Positions 1-8,807 of a stretch of DNA of 64,000 nucleotides are shown here, one piece after another. The DNA is from Sphingomonadales bacterium (GTDB lineage Bacteria > Pseudomonadota > Alphaproteobacteria > Sphingomonadales > Sphingomonadaceae): contig JAIYAA010000107.1 in the NCBI GenBank assembly GCA_027489295.1, forward strand, positions 8,366 to 72,365, read 5' to 3'. The position numbers were made by a program, and so were the translations under genes. Within the stretch, counting starts at the first letter, position 1; each line of letters starts with the position of its first letter. The notes below the pieces were generated by a model, which did not search any database, was not told the origin of the DNA, and was given only the letters and a program-made list of their open reading frames with translations.

Positions 1-1
1 C

Positions 2-1681
2 ACTCAGGAAGAGCTCAACAAGCGAGCCAAGGTCATCGCCGATGCGATTGAGGAATTGCGCGCCTTTGCTCCGGATTGGGAGAGCCAGGTTGAGGCCCTT
101 CGCGCTGTCGGTCTGGAGCGCATCAACGCGGCTCTTCTCCCTGCTTACGAGCAGATCATCCAGGTCTCCAACCTGGGCGCTCTCTTCTCAGCCAAATCAG
201 AAACCACCCTGACTATCGGCCTTGGAACTCGGACGTTCACCATCCGAGAAAATCAGCGTCTCAACTTCGCACCGACGCCATACCTCATGGCCTATGCGGA
301 CGATGACTATGGGTTCTCCATGGTCGGCACTGTCTCGGGCTATGACTCGGCGACGGGAGAGCTGGTGCTGTCTGTCGTCTCGACGATCGGTACCGGGACA
401 TTCGACGATTGGACGCTGAGCCCGATCGCCACCACTGCAGATCTGGAAGCCCTCCGCACTCAGGTTCTCGACGCGCAGGCCGATGTGGCTGCGAAAAAGG
501 ATGTGGTGGACACAAAGCATGCCGACGTTGTGAGCGTCGGCGGGCGGTATCTCGGAGACTTTGCTGTCGCTCCGCCAGGCGCTGTGCTTGGCCAGCAGTA
601 CCTCGACACCTCGACAGTGCCCAACGTGGTAAAGGTTCTGACCTCCACCGGCTGGGCGCCGACCGTGACGGTGTCGGTAGGTGGCCGCAGGACACAGGAC
701 TACCCAGCGGCTACGGCTGGTCAGAAAGGCCCCTTCACCGTCGACGGTGGGTTCTCGACTGGCGACGTTTTCGTCAACGGTGTTCTCCTTCGCGCTCCGG
801 CAGAAGTCACGCTCGCGCCCGGCCCGTCGGGCACGTTTACCCTGGTCGAAGGGTTGGCCGGTGGCGACATCGTTTCTTTCCGAGGGTTCCTCGCCAACGA
901 TGCCACGGACATCTACACCAAATCTGAGGTCAATACCCTCATTGGGGATGCGGTGGACGCTGGCACGATCGTGATCACGACCGGCAACACGCCGCCTCCG
1001 GGAACGATCAAGGGCAACGGCGCGCTGCTCTCGCGGACGGCCTACGAAAGGCTGTTTAGGAAGATCGTCAAGCGCCTGGAGGGGGTCGTAATCTCGATCG
1101 CATCTCCAGGTGTGATCACATGGCCCAACCACGGTTTGAACGTTACCGATCCTGTCGTTTTCACGACAACCGGAGCGCTGCCGACCGGCCTTGTCGCGGG
1201 CACGACCTACTATGTCGCGGCCGCTGGCTATGCGGCGGGGAGCTTCACAGTGTCAGCTACTCCCGGCGGCGCGGCGATCAATACGACTGGCGCGCAGTCT
1301 GGGGTTCATACGGCGGAGAGCGCACCGTGGGGCAGGGGTGACGGCATAACCACGTTCCAGGCACCAGAGCTGCGAGCCGAGTTCCTCCGTGGCTGGGATG
1401 ACGGGCGAGGCATCGACACCAACCGCGTCTTCGGTTCTCAGCAGCTCGACGCCTTCCAGGGCCACAAGCACGAAAGCCAGCAACCGATGTCCATGCGTTT
1501 TGGCGCAGATGCGGTCTATGACGCGGACTCGAGTGTAGCTCGTGCCGACGACATGAACCCCACTTGGCTCTCGACTGCGATGCAGGTGGCTCCAGTCACC
1601 GACGGCGTCAACGGCACTCCGAGAACCGCCGCTGAAACCAGGCCGCGTAGCCGCGCGGTCCTTATGTGCGTCAAGTATTGA
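2..1681 (+). CDS. Tail fibre protein with collar-like C-terminal region (5' partial)
   Basis: The reading frame is open from the first bases of the window, so the gene is cut at its 5' end; about 559 residues are visible. A GTIKGNGALLSRTAYERLF segment matches the start of the phage tail-collar fold. The C terminus carries a GHKHE cluster and ends RSRAVLMCVKY, the usual ending of receptor-binding tail fibres. The central part is rich in G, T and V, as expected for a fibrous shaft. It lies at the P2 gpH position, just ahead of the tail sheath gene, and heads a run of three more fibre-associated genes. The role (host adsorption at the baseplate) is inferred from family and position. No start codon can be given. 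Confidence 0.85.
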   Translation, partial: TQEELNKRAKVIADAIEELRAFAPDWESQVEALRAVGLERINAALLPAYEQIIQVSNLGALFSAKSETTLTIGLGTRTFTIRENQRLNFAPTPYLMAYADDDYGFSMVGTVSGYDSATGELVLSVVSTIGTGTFDDWTLSPIATTADLEALRTQVLDAQADVAAKKDVVDTKHADVVSVGGRYLGDFAVAPPGAVLGQQYLDTSTVPNVVKVLTSTGWAPTVTVSVGGRRTQDYPAATAGQKGPFTVDGGFSTGDVFVNGVLLRAPAEVTLAPGPSGTFTLVEGLAGGDIVSFRGFLANDATDIYTKSEVNTLIGDAVDAGTIVITTGNTPPPGTIKGNGALLSRTAYERLFRKIVKRLEGVVISIASPGVITWPNHGLNVTDPVVFTTTGALPTGLVAGTTYYVAAAGYAAGSFTVSATPGGAAINTTGAQSGVHTAESAPWGRGDGITTFQAPELRAEFLRGWDDGRGIDTNRVFGSQQLDAFQGHKHESQQPMSMRFGADAVYDADSSVARADDMNPTWLSTAMQVAPVTDGVNGTPRTAAETRPRSRAVLMCVKY

Positions 1682-1690
1682 GGTCTCCAC

Positions 1691-2200
1691 ATGCTGATCC
1701 ACAACTACCACCCGATCACGGGTGAATACACAGGCGCGGGTCTCGCGGACCCTAGCCCACTCGAGCCGGGGCAGTTTCTGATTCCCGGCTATGCCACCAC
1801 TGTCGAGCCGCCGGAGCCGCAAGACGGTTTCTTCCGCCGGTTCGTCGACGGAGCCTGGGGTTTCTCCCCAATCGTGGCCCCCGAGACGCCGCCGACGCCT
1901 GAGCCCGTGCCTCATGTGCCGGCGGTAATCTCTGATCGGCAGTTCTTCCAGGTGTTAGCGAAGCGAGAGTTGATCACCAAGGAAGAAGCCCGAGCTGCAG
2001 TGAAGACGGGCGACCTTCCAGCGGCTTTCACGGCCCTGATCGACGCTATGCCGGAAGAAGCCCGCTTCGACACTCAAATGCTGCTGGAAGGGGCAACCGA
2101 GTTTCGCCGCGATCATCCTGTCGTGGAGGCTTTCGCACTCGGCTTCGGCATGACGCCGGAGACGGTGGACGAAATCTGGATTGAGGCGCATCGGCTGTGA
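1691..2200 (+). CDS. Fibre-associated protein, possible tail fibre assembly protein
   Basis: A 169-residue protein starts 9 nt after the fibre stop. The N terminus (LIHNYHPITGEYTG, then a PGYATTVEPP stretch) resembles the start of tail-fibre assembly or cap proteins. A proline-rich linker near residues 65-80 leads into an acidic helical C-terminal half. Position directly after the fibre gene fits a chaperone or tip component. I do not recognise a catalytic motif. The assembly role is inferred mainly from position. Confidence 0.6.
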   Translation: MLIHNYHPITGEYTGAGLADPSPLEPGQFLIPGYATTVEPPEPQDGFFRRFVDGAWGFSPIVAPETPPTPEPVPHVPAVISDRQFFQVLAKRELITKEEARAAVKTGDLPAAFTALIDAMPEEARFDTQMLLEGATEFRRDHPVVEAFALGFGMTPETVDEIWIEAHRL

Positions 2201-2487
2201 CCCCAAAGCACGACGAAGTCCTCCCCTCTCTCGCTCCGGACATGGAGTGTTCGCTCTGGCCGGATGGCATCCCCACCTGGCTGGGCGGCTCAGGAGGTGA
2301 ATGGATCAACTGCTGCCAGATCCACGATCAGGCGCCGCAGAACTTGCAGTCGGCCATCGACTTGGGGATCTGCGTCGCCGACCAAGGTTATGCCGGCATG
2401 GGCGTTTTGATGGCGCTCGGTGTGGCTTTATTCGGCCCGGTCTATCTCATGATCAAGCGGGGCTCCAACCGCGACAAACGCCGCTGA
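2197..2487 (+). CDS. Small membrane protein with CCxxHD (phospholipase A2-like) motif
   Basis: The gene starts with GTG, overlapping the previous stop as GTGA, so translation is probably coupled. It encodes 96 residues. A WINCCQIHDQ segment (about residues 36-45) contains the Cys-Cys-x-x-His-Asp signature seen in secreted phospholipase A2-like enzymes. One hydrophobic segment (about residues 68-88) precedes a basic tail ending KRGSNRDKRR, consistent with one membrane helix with the C terminus inside. A role in lysis or membrane modification is possible but rests on one short motif. The gene sits inside the fibre cluster, not next to the endolysin. Confidence 0.55.
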   Translation: MTPKHDEVLPSLAPDMECSLWPDGIPTWLGGSGGEWINCCQIHDQAPQNLQSAIDLGICVADQGYAGMGVLMALGVALFGPVYLMIKRGSNRDKRR

Positions 2488-2524
2488 CGGGTAGCCAGCC
2501 CACGCGCCGCGAGAAAGGAAAACC

Positions 2525-3556
2525 ATGGGCATCCCACGGCAGGCAGCCAGATTGGCGAGCCTCTACAATTCGGGCGGTCTGCTGGATGGGCTGCGAAACA
2601 AGCTCCTGAATGGGTCTTGCTTCCTCATCCAGCGCGGCTCCCGATCGATCGCGGCAGGGGCCTCGGCCTATGTCCTCGATCGCTTCCTCGTCACGAACAA
2701 CACCAACCAGCCTGTCACCGTCTCCCAGAACAACCTCGGTCTCGCGAGCGGGTTCGCGCCGGGTGGCCGGCATACGATGCGCCTCAATTTCGCAACGGCC
2801 CCAACCACCGGGACGCTCCGAGTTGAGCAGCGTTGCGAAGGTGTCGACAGCATCCGTCCGGACCTGTGGACCTTCATCGCGTGGATGTCGGGGCCAGCTG
2901 GGACCGAGGCGGTCGCCGCCGAGTTCGTCCAGAATTTCGGGACAGGTGGCTCGCCCTCCGCCCAGGTCGTGACGCCCATGACCTTCGCCGGGGAGAGCCC
3001 GCAGACGATCCAGTCTGCAAGCACCAACCGGCGGGCGTGGGTGGTTCAGGTGCCATCACTGTCAGCCAAGCTTCTGGGTACGGGTGGCAATGACTACGCC
3101 GCTCCGGCAGTCGTCATGACGCCGAGGCAGGCTGGCAACTACGACGTCACTTGGATGTCGTTGGTCGAAGGGGACGCGACCGGAGAGTTCGACCCGTTTT
3201 CGCCCCAGCCGCAGCCGCTCGACCTGTTGATGTGCCAGCGGTTCTACGAAAAGAGCTATGACCAGGCGACAGTCCCCGGCACGGTGGCGAACCTTGGCAT
3301 GGAAGTGGTTATCGCCAACAGCGGGGGCACCGCCTGGCTGAATTGCAGGTTTAAGGTTCCCAAGAGGGCCTTGCCGAATATGACGCCCTACGCTCCGGCG
3401 ACGGGCGCGGTCAATTCTGGGACCAGAACGGACACCAACGCCAACGTAACCGCCGCCTTGTCCCACGCGAACACAACCGCAGCTTTCTACTCCGCTGCGG
3501 TAGGGGCTAGTAGCGGCTTTACCCTCCACTGGGTTGCTGACGCCGAGATCACCTAA
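2525..3556 (+). CDS. Receptor-binding or tail-associated structural protein
   Basis: A 343-residue protein preceded by GAGAAAGGAAAACC, a good ribosome site for the ATG. The region LLNGSCFLIQRGS followed by AYVLDRFLVTNN resembles the 'N-x-(D/N)-QRG ... Y-x-DRW' opening of carbohydrate-binding or jelly-roll tail proteins. The rest is beta-rich with W, T and S residues, and there is no signal peptide. It is the last gene before a terminator, so it closes the fibre transcript. It is probably an exposed virion protein that contacts host glycans, based on family resemblance only. Confidence 0.65.
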   Translation: MGIPRQAARLASLYNSGGLLDGLRNKLLNGSCFLIQRGSRSIAAGASAYVLDRFLVTNNTNQPVTVSQNNLGLASGFAPGGRHTMRLNFATAPTTGTLRVEQRCEGVDSIRPDLWTFIAWMSGPAGTEAVAAEFVQNFGTGGSPSAQVVTPMTFAGESPQTIQSASTNRRAWVVQVPSLSAKLLGTGGNDYAAPAVVMTPRQAGNYDVTWMSLVEGDATGEFDPFSPQPQPLDLLMCQRFYEKSYDQATVPGTVANLGMEVVIANSGGTAWLNCRFKVPKRALPNMTPYAPATGAVNSGTRTDTNANVTAALSHANTTAAFYSAAVGASSGFTLHWVADAEIT

Positions 3557-3581
3557 GCCCCCCTGAAAACCCGAAACAAAG

Positions 3582-3609
3582 ACCCGCCCTCTGAGGCGGG
3601 TTTTCTTTT
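3582..3609 (+). terminator. Rho-independent terminator after fibre genes
   Basis: A 7-bp GC stem (ACCCGCC / GGCGGGT) with a 6-nt loop is followed directly by TTTTCTTTT. It lies 25 nt after the preceding stop and 40 nt before the sheath gene. Confidence 0.85.
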
Positions 3610-3647
3610 CCAACCATCCCGGCGCGACCGGAACTCGGGAGACCCCC

Positions 3648-5114
3648 ATGACTGACATCTACCTTCACGGTCTTGAAACCATCGAGCAGACCAACGGCCC
3701 GCGCCCGGTCAACACCGTCGACACCGGCATCATCGCCCTGATCGGCACGGCTCCGGACGCCAATGCAACCCTTTACCCGCTTGACACGCTGGTGCCGCTC
3801 TACGGCAAGAATGCCGACTACTCCGGCCTCGGCGCGAGCGGCACCCTGTTCGACGCCCTCGAGGGGATCTTCGATCAGGCTGGCCGCGTCTCGCAGACGG
3901 TTCTCGTCGTCCGCATCACTCAGGGCGCCAACATCAGCCAGACGATGCAGAACATCCTGGGCAACGCGGCAGCGAAGACTGGCCTGCATGCTTTCCGCAA
4001 TGCGCCTGGCCTGCATGGGCTCAAGCCGAAGCTGTTCATCGCCCCCGGCTTTACCTCTCAGCGTCCGACCGATGGTGTGGCAAGCATCGCCGTCGGTGGC
4101 GGCGGTGGCTCCGGCTACACTGAGGCCCCGGCCGTTGCCATCACGGGTGGCGGTGGCTCTGGCGCAGAAGCGGTGGCCGTCATTGACAGCACGACCGGCA
4201 AGGTCACCTCGATCCTCGTGACAAAGGGCGGCGTGGGCTACACGTCCGTACCGACTGTGACGCTCTCCGGCGGCGGCGGTACCGGTGCGACCGCGACGGC
4301 GACCCTTGGCACGGTTGCCAACCCGGTCGTCGCCGAGCTGCTCACGCTGGCCAACCGTTTCCGCGGCGGTGTGATCAAGGACGCCTTGGCCACGACGACG
4401 GCAGCCGCCATTGCTGACCGTCTGAGCTACGACACCGATCGCCTGCTCATCGTCGAGCCGATGGTCAAGATCTTCAAGAACGCCGCCCCGGTGAACGAGC
4501 CTCCCTCGGCTCGCGTCGCCGGTCTGCAGGCGAAGGTGGACTACGAGAAGGGCTTCTGGCACTCGCCGTCGAACAAGGTGATCGAGGGCATCATCGGCAC
4601 GTCCCGTGTGATCGAGCACTCGTTCAACGACCCGGCCGTCGAGTCCCAGCTGCTCAACCGCAACGCCATCGCTTGCGTCGTTCGTGCATCGAATGGTGGC
4701 TACAAGCTGTGGGGTTCGCGCGTCCCGTCGTCCGACAGCCTCAAGCAGTTCTGGTCGGTTCGCCGTGCGCACGACACGATCATCGACTCGATCGAGCTGG
4801 CGGCTGAGCCCTTCATCGACCAGCCGTTCAGCCTGCAGTCCCTCGTCGACATCGCAGAGACGGTGAACTCCGCTCTCCGCCGTTGGCAGGGTCTTGGCGC
4901 CACCCTCGGCGGTCGCGTCTGGCTCGACTCCTCGCTCAACACGAAGGAGACCTGGGCGTCTGGCCACCTCTACATCAGCTACGACGCGGAGGCTCCGGCT
5001 CCGATCGAGCACATCACGTTCATGTTCAACCGGAACACGGGCTACTACGAGACCCTGGCGCAGAACGCAGTCCGCGAAATCGCTCGGCTCCAGAGCACCG
5101 CTCTGACCGCCTAA
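3648..5114 (+). CDS. Contractile tail sheath protein (P2 gpFI-like)
   Basis: A 488-residue protein beginning with the sheath-typical IYLHGLETIEQTNGPRPV and a VDTGIIALIGTAPDA segment. The C-terminal half has typical sheath features (NRNAIACVVR, GSRVPS, FWSVRRAHDTI and a final TLAQNAVREI helix). The P2 order sheath, tube, gpE, tape measure follows. Residues about 144-224 form an inserted Gly-rich module with two repeats of the pattern GGGGSGA...A.V...TGKV, absent from the minimal sheath fold and likely exposed on the tail surface. The start has GGGAG 6 nt upstream. It assembles around the tube and contracts during injection. Confidence 0.93.
   Translation: MTDIYLHGLETIEQTNGPRPVNTVDTGIIALIGTAPDANATLYPLDTLVPLYGKNADYSGLGASGTLFDALEGIFDQAGRVSQTVLVVRITQGANISQTMQNILGNAAAKTGLHAFRNAPGLHGLKPKLFIAPGFTSQRPTDGVASIAVGGGGGSGYTEAPAVAITGGGGSGAEAVAVIDSTTGKVTSILVTKGGVGYTSVPTVTLSGGGGTGATATATLGTVANPVVAELLTLANRFRGGVIKDALATTTAAAIADRLSYDTDRLLIVEPMVKIFKNAAPVNEPPSARVAGLQAKVDYEKGFWHSPSNKVIEGIIGTSRVIEHSFNDPAVESQLLNRNAIACVVRASNGGYKLWGSRVPSSDSLKQFWSVRRAHDTIIDSIELAAEPFIDQPFSLQSLVDIAETVNSALRRWQGLGATLGGRVWLDSSLNTKETWASGHLYISYDAEAPAPIEHITFMFNRNTGYYETLAQNAVREIARLQSTALTA
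4081..4320 (+). repeat. Inserted Gly-rich repeat module within the tail sheath gene
   Basis: The encoded segment contains two copies of a unit with a GGGGSG turn, then a beta strand with Tyr-Pro-Val (YTEAPAVAITGGGGSGA and YTSVPTVTLSGGGGTGA) and an alternating A/T strand. The unit breaks the usual sheath order and is probably a surface-exposed decoration domain. Confidence 0.7.
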
Positions 5115-5145
5115 TCCACAACCGATCGAATAGGAGAAAACTCCA

Positions 5146-5655
5146 ATGCGGCACATTCTGCAGGGCTTCACCATGTACTTGGATGGGCTCGACTTCGGCA
5201 TCGACACGGAAACGATCGAGCTGCCGTTCCCCGTTCCTGTGATGCAGGAATATCGCGGCGGCGGCATGGACCTCGCGGTCAGCCAGCCGATGTCGGCAAT
5301 CGAAGCGCTCGCCATCAACGTCAAGATGGCGGGCCTCAACCCGGACATCATGGCGCGCATGGCGCTGGCTCCCGGTCAGGTCAACCGCCTGACTTTCCGG
5401 GCCGGTGTTCTCACGGAAGCGACTGGCTCGATCGCCTCCCACCTCTGCGTTGCCGAGGGCCGGATTAACGGCACCTCGCGCGACACCTGGTCCCGTGGTG
5501 AAAAGGCCGGCTTCGACTTCTCGATCTCCGGGATCATCTACATGCGCTACGAGGCCGATGCCCGGATCATCCACGAGCTGCAGGCCTGGCCTCCGAAGCG
5601 CGTGGTCAACGGCATCGACCAGCTTTCCTCTCTGAACGCAGCGCTCGGCTACTAA
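5146..5655 (+). CDS. Tail tube protein (P2 gpFII-like)
   Basis: A 169-residue protein 31 nt after the sheath gene, preceded by AGGAGAAAACTCC. The FII family pattern is clear: an early GFTMYLDGLDFG segment, a Glu/Pro-rich strand (ETIELPFPVPVMQEYRGG), central FRAGVLTEATG and C-terminal YMRYEADARIIHELQ. It forms the rigid tube inside the sheath. The length fits the P2 family (about 170 residues). Confidence 0.93.
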   Translation: MRHILQGFTMYLDGLDFGIDTETIELPFPVPVMQEYRGGGMDLAVSQPMSAIEALAINVKMAGLNPDIMARMALAPGQVNRLTFRAGVLTEATGSIASHLCVAEGRINGTSRDTWSRGEKAGFDFSISGIIYMRYEADARIIHELQAWPPKRVVNGIDQLSSLNAALGY

Positions 5656-5690
5656 GCCGGGCGTCAACCACAAAACACAGGGGATAGAAA

Positions 5691-6140
5691 ATGGATCACG
5701 TCGTAAAGGCGGTGCCAAGAGAGCAGCTCGAAGCGCACGAGCGCAAGAAGGCGGAGGAGGCGCGGCTCGCCGCTATCCTTCCTCCGCAGTTCGTCGACCA
5801 GGAGCGCAGCGTCACCATTCCGCTCAGCCACCCCGTCATCTACGACGGGAAGACGTACAGCGAGGTGACCATCACCCGGCCGACCCTCCGCCAGTGGCGG
5901 AAGTATATGCGCGATTGCGCGCAGGCGACGCTCGAGCATGGCGAAGATGGCGCGGATCTTGTCGACCCGCCGTACCTCGACATGCCGGCTGTCGTCTACA
6001 ACGGTCTGGACTTCGCGGACGGCACGATTGTCGACGCAACGGTCAATGGTTTTTTCGGCGCGTCCTCGTCTCCAGAGGAGGGGACCGAGGACGAGACCAG
6101 TTCCTCCACATTGACGGCTGGCGAACTGTCGCCCTCGTAG
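5691..6140 (+). CDS. Tail assembly chaperone, short form (P2 gpE-like)
   Basis: A 149-residue protein lying between tube and tape measure, with a strongly charged N terminus and the VTIPLSHPVIYDGKTYSEVTI strand pattern typical of gpE-type chaperones, which begin with a request-like 'L..P' strand pair. The family binds and folds the tape measure during tail assembly. A slippery T-TTT-TTC sits at 6050-6056, near codon 121, so a fraction of ribosomes should shift to make the longer E' form. The acidic Ser/Glu-rich tail after the slip site is specific to the unshifted product. Confidence 0.85.
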   Translation: MDHVVKAVPREQLEAHERKKAEEARLAAILPPQFVDQERSVTIPLSHPVIYDGKTYSEVTITRPTLRQWRKYMRDCAQATLEHGEDGADLVDPPYLDMPAVVYNGLDFADGTIVDATVNGFFGASSSPEEGTEDETSSSTLTAGELSPS

Positions 6141-6253
6141 TCATGACGGCCTCGCAGGGCGCTATCGGCCTAGCCGAGATCGAGGACATGACCTTCCACG
6201 AGCTGGTGGCCTGGTGGCTTGAAGTCCAGCAACTCCAAAGGATGTCCAAATGA
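5691..6253 (+). CDS. Tail assembly chaperone, frameshifted long form (P2 gpE+E'-like)
   Basis: This product begins at the gpE start and moves to the -1 frame at 6050-6056. The extension begins RRVLVSRGGDRGRDQF and ends HELVAWWLEVQQLQRMSK, with a Trp-rich helix typical of the E' part that binds the tape measure. The stop overlaps the tape-measure ATG as ATGA, so the tape measure may be translationally coupled to the shifted form. The shift efficiency cannot be read from sequence. Confidence 0.82.
6050..6056 (+). other. Programmed -1 ribosomal frameshift site (slippery heptamer)
   Basis: The run T TTT TTC is in the zero frame as GGT TTT TTC, giving a perfect X-XXY-YYZ slippery site. A -1 shift leads into the overlapping frame that stays open to the TGA at 6251-6253. 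P2-like phages use the same device to make gpE+E'. Confidence 0.88.
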
Positions 6254-8805
6254 CCTCGCGCGTTGCTTCGCTGCGCCTGCAGCTCATCGATTCCGTCAGC
6301 GCTCCCTCGAAGAACGCGGCCGGCGCCCTCAAGGGCCTTGACGCTGTCATCAGCAAGCTGGGGAAGGGCGGTTCGCCCGAGGTTAAGCGCCTCGTCAAAC
6401 AGCTCGAGTACCTCAAGAAGAAGTCCGGTGCGATCGACGACTTCACCGGTACCAGCAAGGGCCTCAAAGAGGTTGGGCTGGCACTGAAAGCTGCAAGGGC
6501 GGAGGTCACGAGACTCGAGACGGCCCTCAAGTCGACCACGAACCCGACGAAGAAACTGCAGCAGGATCTCCTCAAGGCGAAGGCGGCGGTCAAGAACGCG
6601 AACGACGCCTTCAACATGCAGAAGCAGTCGGTATCGGCTGCCGAGCGAGCGCTTCGGTCGTACAGCATCAACGGTGCGGCAAACATCGCTGGCTCGCAGC
6701 AGAAGATCCGCCAGCAGGTCGCCCAGACCATCCGGGAAATCCGGAGGCTCAATCAAGAGCAGAAGGTGGTGAACCCGCGCAGGTCCGCTGGTCCCTCCAC
6801 GCCTTCTGGCGCGGTCAACGCTGGCTCTGGGCTCGGGACTGCGATTGGTGGCGGTCTGGTTGCCAACGAGGGGAAGAACCTCGCTCAGCGATCGTTCTTC
6901 GAGGCGGTCAACTTCAACGAGGCAGCGGCCTACCAGGCGGCTCTCGGTCGGCTGAACAAAAACGAGCGCTCCTCGCTTAACCGGCAGGCCGAGCAGATCG
7001 GTGGTGACACCCGATTCTCGAACGTTGACGTCGTCAGAGCGCAGACCTCAATTCTGCAGGGCGGTATCCGCGATACCAACGTCATCATGGATCTGACCGG
7101 CAAGGTCACCGACTACGCCCTCGCCATGGGGGTGACGCTCGAGGAGGCAGCGGAAACCGTCAAGGGCTCCGCACTGTCCAAGCGCGTCAACCTCAAGGAT
7201 GCCGACGCGATCGGCAAGTTCGTCGACAACCTGGTCTGGATGGCGAAGAACGGCGGCATGTCCGATGAGGACGTTCGTCAGTTCATGAAGTTCGGCGGGG
7301 CATCCACCACGGGCGCAGGCCTGCCGGATGCGAACGCGGCAGCCATCGGCATGATCCTCCGGCGCTCCGGCGTCCGCGGTGACGAGGCGGGTGTTTTCGC
7401 TCGCTCGATGTCGGGCAAGCTGGTGGCCCCCACCAACAAGGGGCGCAATGCGCTCTACGCCATGGGCCTCGACTACAATGACTTCGTCTCTCAGGACGAT
7501 GCCATGAACACGGTCGGCATCGGAAAGATGTTCCAGAACGAGTTCGGTAAATCGATCCCGGCAGATGTCATGGCTCAGATCCAGGACGTCCTCGACAACG
7601 GGACGTTCGTCGGCCAGGACGGCGAGGAATACTCCGTTGCATCAGACAGCGGGCAGTTCAACGAGGCGCTGAGCAACCTGCTCATTCCTCTGCTCGAGAA
7701 AGATGGGAAGGTCTCCGGTCTCGATCGGAAAGCACTCTCGAAATCCCTCGGCGACTTCTGGAAGAACTCGGTCGACAGCGTCGATACCCTCGGCCTGTTC
7801 GACGCGATCATGAAGTCCAACCCGTCGCTTGCTCAGCTCAATGCCTTCTTCACCGAGAGGCAGGGCGGTCGCGCCAACATGATCGCCCAGCAGTACGGCC
7901 TGTATCAGGAGATGGTGAACCTGATGAACAATACCCCGCGCGGGATTGCGAAGCAGATCGGCACCGACGCTAACTCCGAACTCTACGGCGACTGGACCAA
8001 GCTGGTCGGTACGTTCGAAACCACGCTGACCCGCATTGGTCAGGACTTCGAGAGCATGACCCGTCCGGTGATCAACTTCACCAACGACGTGCTCGACGGG
8101 TTCCTGAGCCTCGAGCAGTCCACTCGACAGCTCATCGTCGCGTTCGCTGCGGCTGCGGCAACCTTCGCAGGTTTCGCAGCAGCACGGGGTCTCGCGGGCT
8201 TGTTCGGAGGTAGGGCCGGGGGCGGTGGTGCTGCCGGCGGCGGTCCCGCTGCTGCTGCCGGTGGTGGAGGCAAGGGTGGCCTGTTTGGGATGCGCGGGCT
8301 TGGTTGGCTCGGGCGAGCGATCGGAGCCTACTCGGCCTACGAGCTGGTCAACAACATCCCGTCGGACCCGAAGGAACTCCAGAAGTTCATGGACGACAAC
8401 GCCGCAAGCTGGCGTGAGAAGAACTCCTGGATGGATAAGAACGTCGGGTCGCCCCGCAGCTGGTTGGGGCTCGACGGCCAGCCGGCGCCAACCACCGCGC
8501 CTCCTAACGCTTACGCTGCGTTCGCCATGTCGAATGCAACGGCAGCGCGGGCCGCTGGATTTGGAGGGACGACCGACACCCTTCCCGGCAAGACTGCGGA
8601 CGATCTCGCAATCAACGCTCCTGTGTCTGCACCTGTGAGCATCCAGCTCAACGGGGTGGGTATGGACGCGATGATGGAGCTGATCCGCCAGACCACGGTC
8701 CAGGCATTCAACGAGATGGCTGGAAAGCTGCAAGGCGCCCTGTCGCAGCAGCTCAATCGCTCCTCCCAGACGAACTTTGGAGGAGTGAAACCCTACGGAG
8801 ATTGA
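6250..8805 (+). CDS. Tape measure protein (P2 gpT-like)
   Basis: An 851-residue protein following gpE/E', the fixed place of the tape measure. Residues about 30-130 are Lys/Ala/Glu-rich and predicted coiled coil. A hydrophobic Ala-rich segment lies near residues 615-650 (LIVAFAAAAATFAGFAAARG), followed by a Gly-rich stretch. The protein sets tail length and lines the tube until injection. P2 gpT is of similar size. A central domain (residues about 215-470) with DTRFSN, TSILQGGIRD and TGKVTDYALAMG matches TP901-type tape-measure sequence. Confidence 0.9.
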   Translation: MTSRVASLRLQLIDSVSAPSKNAAGALKGLDAVISKLGKGGSPEVKRLVKQLEYLKKKSGAIDDFTGTSKGLKEVGLALKAARAEVTRLETALKSTTNPTKKLQQDLLKAKAAVKNANDAFNMQKQSVSAAERALRSYSINGAANIAGSQQKIRQQVAQTIREIRRLNQEQKVVNPRRSAGPSTPSGAVNAGSGLGTAIGGGLVANEGKNLAQRSFFEAVNFNEAAAYQAALGRLNKNERSSLNRQAEQIGGDTRFSNVDVVRAQTSILQGGIRDTNVIMDLTGKVTDYALAMGVTLEEAAETVKGSALSKRVNLKDADAIGKFVDNLVWMAKNGGMSDEDVRQFMKFGGASTTGAGLPDANAAAIGMILRRSGVRGDEAGVFARSMSGKLVAPTNKGRNALYAMGLDYNDFVSQDDAMNTVGIGKMFQNEFGKSIPADVMAQIQDVLDNGTFVGQDGEEYSVASDSGQFNEALSNLLIPLLEKDGKVSGLDRKALSKSLGDFWKNSVDSVDTLGLFDAIMKSNPSLAQLNAFFTERQGGRANMIAQQYGLYQEMVNLMNNTPRGIAKQIGTDANSELYGDWTKLVGTFETTLTRIGQDFESMTRPVINFTNDVLDGFLSLEQSTRQLIVAFAAAAATFAGFAAARGLAGLFGGRAGGGGAAGGGPAAAAGGGGKGGLFGMRGLGWLGRAIGAYSAYELVNNIPSDPKELQKFMDDNAASWREKNSWMDKNVGSPRSWLGLDGQPAPTTAPPNAYAAFAMSNATAARAAGFGGTTDTLPGKTADDLAINAPVSAPVSIQLNGVGMDAMMELIRQTTVQAFNEMAGKLQGALSQQLNRSSQTNFGGVKPYGD

Positions 8806-8807
8806 TC

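Noticed and set aside
197..1132. 311-residue minus-strand open frame over the tail fibre gene
   Set aside because: Antisense shadow of a GC-rich gene; no family features, no ribosome site, and the fibre protein is clear on the other strand.
3549..5360. 603-residue minus-strand open frame over the sheath and tube genes
   Set aside because: Long only because of high GC; composition is Arg/Ala/Gly/Val shadow-like and the two sense genes are well-recognised.
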